A stretch of 64,000 bases of DNA from NCBI GenBank assembly GCA_017442315.1, contig JAFRZX010000004.1, forward strand, positions 1 to 64,000. Reading direction: 5' to 3'. A program made the position numbers and the translations under genes. Every line of letters begins with the position of its first letter. The first letter of the stretch is position 1. The DNA comes from Bacteroidales bacterium (lineage in GTDB: Bacteria; Bacteroidota; Bacteroidia; Bacteroidales; UBA932). A model generated the notes under the pieces. It was not told the origin of the DNA. It did not search any database and worked only from the letters and a program-made list of their open reading frames with translations. Of the stretch, positions 60,511-64,000 are shown piece by piece.

Positions 60511-61323
60511 ATGGCAAACATTCATCCTCTTGCAACAGTTCATCCGAATGCAAAACTTGGTGAGAACGTCGAAGTCGGACCATATGCTTACATTGAAGAA
60601 CATGTGGAGATCGGCGACGGGTCGAAGATCCTTCCTCATGCGACAATCTTCAACTATGTGAAGATGGGAAAGAATTGCTGTGTGTTTCCTGGAGCCGTGA
60701 TCGGTGCTGTGCCTCAGGATCTGAAGTTTGATGGTGAAGTCACTTACGTCGAAATTGGTGACAATGTAAACATACGCGAGTGTGCTACCATCAACCGAGG
60801 TACCAAGGCAAGCGGAAGAGGAGTGACCAAGATCGGAAACAACGTTCTCCTTATGTCATATACTCATGTGGCTCACGATTGCTGTGTAGGCAACAACTGT
60901 ATACTTGTCAGTTATGTGGGCATTGCAGGTGAGACGGATGTGGATGATTGGGCAACAATAGGAGGCAGCACAGTGGCTCACCAGTTCTCACGAATCGGCA
61001 AGCATGCGTTTGTGGGCGGTGGCTCTAAGATCAATAAGGATGTCCCTCCATATATCCTTTGTGGACGTGACCCGCTTTCATATGCAGGCGTAAATATAGT
61101 GGGACTTCGCAGAAGGGGATTTACCTCAGATCAGATCCGCAACATCAAGGATATGTATGATATAATCTACAATAACGGAACCAACTTTTCTGATGCTCTT
61201 GCAAAGATTGAATCCGGTTTCCCTCAGTCGGAAGAAAGAGACACTATCGTGACTTTCATCAGGAATTCAAAGCGAGGCATTATCAGAGGTGCGGGTTCCG
61301 ATGTGAAAGGCAATATAGACTAA
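60511..61323 (+). CDS. lpxA: UDP-N-acetylglucosamine acyltransferase
   Basis: LpxA, 270 residues, transfers the first 3-hydroxyacyl chain to UDP-GlcNAc in lipid A synthesis. Hexapeptide repeats fill residues 1-190 (HPNAKLGENVEVGPYAYI, VFPGAVIGAVPQDLKF), with the catalytic His in SYTHVAHDCCVG. The C-terminal helical domain starts with RRRGFTSDQIRNIKDMYDII. It lies between lpxC and the WbqC-like gene, which begins one base after its stop codon. Confidence 0.96.
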   Translation: MANIHPLATVHPNAKLGENVEVGPYAYIEEHVEIGDGSKILPHATIFNYVKMGKNCCVFPGAVIGAVPQDLKFDGEVTYVEIGDNVNIRECATINRGTKASGRGVTKIGNNVLLMSYTHVAHDCCVGNNCILVSYVGIAGETDVDDWATIGGSTVAHQFSRIGKHAFVGGGSKINKDVPPYILCGRDPLSYAGVNIVGLRRRGFTSDQIRNIKDMYDIIYNNGTNFSDALAKIESGFPQSEERDTIVTFIRNSKRGIIRGAGSDVKGNID

Positions 61324-61324
61324 G

Positions 61325-62059
61325 GTGCCTAAGCTTTTATCCACAGCATATTTCCCGCCGGTCTCCTATTTTGCGGCAATGGCTCAGGAGATGGCGGGAT
61401 TGTCATATGTCAGAGGGGAGGGCGGTTCTTTGGAACTGTCTCCCTCTGTCGTTTATATAGAGGCTTTTGAGAATTATCAGAAGCAGTCCTATCGCAACAG
61501 ATGCCGTTTCTATGCGGCAGATGGTGTCCAGTCATTGATGTTTCCGATTGTCCATGAGGGCGGAACTCATAAGCACCTGATATCTGATGTCAAGGTGGAT
61601 TATTCAAAACCTTGGATCCTTCAGCATGAAAGGGCTATTGTCTCGGCTTATAGAACATCTGCCTATTTTGAATATTATCAGGACGAACTGTTTGAAATTC
61701 TGGAGAGCCGTTTAGAGAAACTTCTAGACCTTAATATGGCTCTTCTGAGATTCTTTATCGAGAAGACCGGCATAGCGGTGGACCTGAGACTGACCGACTG
61801 CTATAGTACCGACGGCGTACTGGTTTCGGAAGATGGAAAGAAGATTGTCTGTGAGGACCTTCGTGAAGTCATCCATCCAAAGAGGCCGGATCGGATTCTG
61901 GCCGGATTAGGCCTGGAAAAGCCGTATTTCCAGGTTTTTGCCTCGAAATACGGCTTTTATGGCAATCTGTCAATCATGGACCTGCTGTTCAATGAAGGCC
62001 CGGACAGTATACTTTATCTAAAATCTCCATCCGACAGTAAGCAGGACTTTCCAGAGTGA
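61325..62059 (+). CDS. WbqC-like family protein
   Basis: A 244-residue protein of the WbqC-like family, found in polysaccharide and lipid A-related gene sets of Bacteroidota; its biochemical role is unsettled. It begins LLSTAYFPPVSYFAAMAQ, with the characteristic EAFENYQKQSYRNRCRFYAADG and HERAIVSAYRTSAYFEYYQDE segments. The start is GTG at 61325, one base after lpxA; no ATG is available before the conserved N-terminus. Its last 42 bases overlap the convergent FadL-like gene. Confidence 0.85.
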   Translation: MPKLLSTAYFPPVSYFAAMAQEMAGLSYVRGEGGSLELSPSVVYIEAFENYQKQSYRNRCRFYAADGVQSLMFPIVHEGGTHKHLISDVKVDYSKPWILQHERAIVSAYRTSAYFEYYQDELFEILESRLEKLLDLNMALLRFFIEKTGIAVDLRLTDCYSTDGVLVSEDGKKIVCEDLREVIHPKRPDRILAGLGLEKPYFQVFASKYGFYGNLSIMDLLFNEGPDSILYLKSPSDSKQDFPE

Positions 62060-63625
62060 TTTTCTTATGTTTACAAGTGGTGCTGGTGTGATGACCTTGC
62101 CATCTTCCCCAACTATATAGTCCTGATATGGCATTATGTCCTGACTTGCTAAAAAGGTTTTCTTGAGGGCAAGGTCCGCGAAGAATGACCCTTTGCTGCT
62201 GAATCCTACGCCTGCTGAAACATTGTGGGTGAATGTCACGGGCAGTTTGAGACCATATCCGTCTATGACTTCAGGCGCACTTGTCATGTTGTATCCTGCT
62301 CTGATGGCCAGACACTGAATCGGTTTTCCTTCAACTCCGAATCTGAACATATGGGATGTAGTGAAACGAGCCTTCATATCTGCGTTTTCGCCTTCAAAAT
62401 AATCCCTGTAACTGTTGTTGACGCCATATTTCATCTGACTGTAGTCGCATATTTCGTAGTCGGCACTGATTAAGGCATATTTGCCGAATGTATATGCGGC
62501 TCCGAAATTTGCCCTAAATGGTGAAGTGAATGTATAGGAACTTTCACCGTAATCGCTTGTAGCAGATGCGTTGAATTCCGAGTCGGAGAATATTGTCTGA
62601 CCGGAATATCTCCATGTCTCATTCACATTGTTCAGTATAGGTGTCTGGATGGCAGCCCCTAATCTGAGTCCGGCTACAGGTGTTGCAATTACACCTAGTT
62701 TGACGAAGAATCCTACAGCGGACATCTCGTAGTTGTACTGGTACTTCATGTCCTGGAAATATGTCAGGTAGGTGTTGCCATCCTGATCCGCGAACTCGTT
62801 AGGGAAGTCTTCCGGGTTCTGCGCTCTTTCCTTGAAGTATTCACTGTATGTGTAGTTGGTGGAACTTATCCCTATGTTTGCTCCTATGTATATGAAATCC
62901 GAGAAGTTTGCTCCGACATTAAAGATGTATTCCTGTCGGCTTCCGTTCTTCCTGTAGCCCATAATCTGGTCTATCGGGCCACCTAAGGCTATGTCATAGG
63001 TTCCGTCGCTCCTTTCATATATCTGTTCGCTGGCTCCTACGAATGAGCTTCCGAAAGGAGATATCATGCCGCTTTCGTATGCTGTAGTATAAAGCCAGGA
63101 TGATTCCAGCCCTTCTTTCTCGGCTCCGACTGCAAGAGCTCCCATGAATGAGGTCGTGTGATTCTCTCCTGTAGCATATACATCCTCGTTCCAGCTGTTG
63201 GTCGTGCTGGCTACGAAGCCGAATGTCATGTTCTTCAGACCGTTCTTGCGGTTGGTGTCCCAGTTGAATACAAGGCCGAAGTTGGGAATGGAGAACCTTG
63301 TCATGTTGCTTCTCATCCTGTTCTGAAAGTAAGGAATATTCCCGTCAGAATAGGGTGATACTCCGTGAGATGTTGTTGATGAAATTGTCAATGAGGGAGT
63401 TATGGAAAATTGTGAATATTTGGCTACAGCACTTCCTGCTGGGTTGATTGTGACAGCACCAAGATCTCCTCCCAAGGCGGTGAAGGCGTTGCCCATGGCC
63501 ACCGTTCGTGCTGTCCCCTCATAATTGTTTTCACTGAGCAGCATTGCTTCATATGCGGATTGAGCATTTGCACATAAAGCAGATGTCAATGTCAGTAAAA
63601 TAATGATTGCCGTCTGTCGTTTCAT
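62018..63625 (-). CDS. OmpP1/FadL-type outer-membrane transport protein
   Basis: A 535-residue outer-membrane barrel protein. The signal peptide (residues 1-22, ending ALCANAQS) is followed by the FadL-like plug segment (RTVAMGNAFTALGGDLGAVTINPAGSAVAKYSQFSITPSL). Many strands alternate aromatic and polar residues and the last is WKVLLTVGWRF, ending in Phe. FadL-type proteins take up hydrophobic compounds. The ATG at 63625 is set by the signal peptide; the open frame continues 83 codons upstream, but that part is the wrong frame of the repeat region of the neighbouring gene. Confidence 0.88.
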   Translation of the reverse strand: MKRQTAIIILLTLTSALCANAQSAYEAMLLSENNYEGTARTVAMGNAFTALGGDLGAVTINPAGSAVAKYSQFSITPSLTISSTTSHGVSPYSDGNIPYFQNRMRSNMTRFSIPNFGLVFNWDTNRKNGLKNMTFGFVASTTNSWNEDVYATGENHTTSFMGALAVGAEKEGLESSWLYTTAYESGMISPFGSSFVGASEQIYERSDGTYDIALGGPIDQIMGYRKNGSRQEYIFNVGANFSDFIYIGANIGISSTNYTYSEYFKERAQNPEDFPNEFADQDGNTYLTYFQDMKYQYNYEMSAVGFFVKLGVIATPVAGLRLGAAIQTPILNNVNETWRYSGQTIFSDSEFNASATSDYGESSYTFTSPFRANFGAAYTFGKYALISADYEICDYSQMKYGVNNSYRDYFEGENADMKARFTTSHMFRFGVEGKPIQCLAIRAGYNMTSAPEVIDGYGLKLPVTFTHNVSAGVGFSSKGSFFADLALKKTFLASQDIMPYQDYIVGEDGKVITPAPLVNIRKSLWKVLLTVGWRF

Positions 63626-63644
63626 ATCTTGTATAAGGTTATTG

Positions 63645-64000
63645 TTAACGTCTTGGACCTGCGGAACCTCCGCTTCTGCTGAAACTTCCTCCTGAAGATG
63701 ATCCGCCTCTGCTGAAACCGGAACTGCTTCCGCTTCTGTTGTAGCTTGGTGAACTGCTCCTGTTGTAGCTTGGCGAACTGCTCCTGTTGTAGCTGGATGA
63801 ACTGTTTCTGTTGTAGCTGTCGGACGGGGTTCTGTTGTAGCTCTGTCCTGATTCCTTCTTGTCGGTTGCCGCACCTGTCCTTCCAGAGTAAGGGTTTCTG
63901 CTGTAGCTTTGTCCTGCAGAATTTCCAGTTGCCGGACCTGAGTGTGTACCTGATGTATGTGTGGTTACAGTCGGCTTTCGGTGATTGACCGGTCTGGAAA
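63645..64000 (-). CDS. C-terminal part of a Ser/Arg/Asn/Tyr-repeat protein (partial)
   Basis: The last 117 residues of a protein running off the right edge, read directly from the minus strand; the stop codon is TAA at 63647-63645. The visible part is low-complexity: a Thr/Ser/Gly-rich stretch, then SYNRSSSP-type repeats, then GGS/FSR-rich sequence ending AGPRR. It is basic, with no membrane segment visible. The coding DNA has 24-bp tandem repeats (63723-63842). I do not recognise the family. The FadL-like gene starts 19 bases after its stop codon, so the two probably share a transcript. Confidence 0.8.
   Translation of the reverse strand, partial: SRPVNHRKPTVTTHTSGTHSGPATGNSAGQSYSRNPYSGRTGAATDKKESGQSYNRTPSDSYNRNSSSSYNRSSSPSYNRSSSPSYNRSGSSSGFSRGGSSSGGSFSRSGGSAGPRR
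63723..63842. repeat. 24-bp tandem repeats within the partial CDS
   Basis: About five imperfect units of 24 bases. Units at 63747-63770 and 63771-63794 differ by one base; those at 63795-63818 and 63819-63842 are more diverged. Each unit encodes an eight-residue repeat of the form SYNRSSSP. The unit length is a multiple of three, so gain or loss of units would keep the frame. Confidence 0.85.

Noticed and set aside
63723-63842. Possible CRISPR-like array
   Set aside because: The repeats are directly adjacent with no spacers and encode a protein repeat in frame.
63626-63874. 83-residue N-terminal extension of the FadL-like frame, rich in ATT/AVHQATTEA repeats
   Set aside because: It is the wrong reading frame of the 24-bp repeats of the upstream gene. 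The signal peptide begins at the ATG at 63625.

Overview
The window is a contiguous, core-genome-like stretch of a Bacteroidota chromosome, most likely order Bacteroidales. The evidence is the Bacteroidetes-type promoters (-7 box TAnnTTTG with a TTG about 19-20 nt upstream), the lack of clear Shine-Dalgarno sites, and many Bacteroidota-restricted families: Omp28-related lipoproteins, DUF6029, a Porin_10-type porin, a BT_3928-like protein, a PL29-lyase-N-terminal-domain lipoprotein, and an ExbB/4TM/ExbD/ExbD operon. I cannot assign a family or genus. No insertion sequence, prophage, CRISPR array or rRNA is visible, and no gap between genes exceeds about 300 bases.

Layout. 0.2-9.4 kb (+): typA; DUF177-rpmF; tRNA-Arg(CCU) with a terminator; then ridA, a DUF3352-like membrane-anchored protein, an AMP-forming acyl-CoA synthetase, a dCMP deaminase and an S41 protease, tightly packed. 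9.4-20.4 kb (-): TonB-like protein, udk, asnS, an alkaline phosphatase lipoprotein, exbD-exbD-4TM-exbB, ansA-tatD, dprA, queA. 20.4-26 kb: a Nudix gene divergent from a pyrE-SRPBCC-RNA m5C methyltransferase-TPR-ABC permease operon. 25.7-31.6 kb (-): an MltF-like transglycosylase, a large porin, and the NAD salvage pair pncA/pncB. 31.8-37.6 kb: an AmgK-like kinase fused to a RapZ C-terminal domain, followed by murU (peptidoglycan sugar recycling); a CPBP protease, a sugar nucleotidyltransferase, a DivIC/FtsB-like protein and purB.

37.7-53.7 kb is the most distinctive part. Two plus-strand transcription units encode surface lipoproteins. Unit 1 is a 902-aa lipoprotein plus an Omp28-like protein. 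Unit 2 (43.6-53.7 kb, one promoter, a double terminator, overlapping or near-abutting genes) is a TlpA-like thioredoxin, a DUF6029 barrel, three Omp28-like lipoproteins with different CxxCP motifs, and two large beta-rich lipoproteins. Between them, on the other strand, lie tmk and a DoxX/MauE-like membrane protein with a thioredoxin-like C-terminus. I read this as a candidate envelope thiol-redox or surface-assembly system of unknown function.

53.8-64 kb returns to core functions: rimP-nusA-infB (-); lpxD; lpxC-lpxA-wbqC-like (+), in which LpxC is not fused to FabZ as is usual in Bacteroidota; then a FadL/OmpP1-like outer-membrane protein (-), preceded by the C-terminal part of a Ser/Arg/Asn/Tyr-repeat protein that runs off the window.
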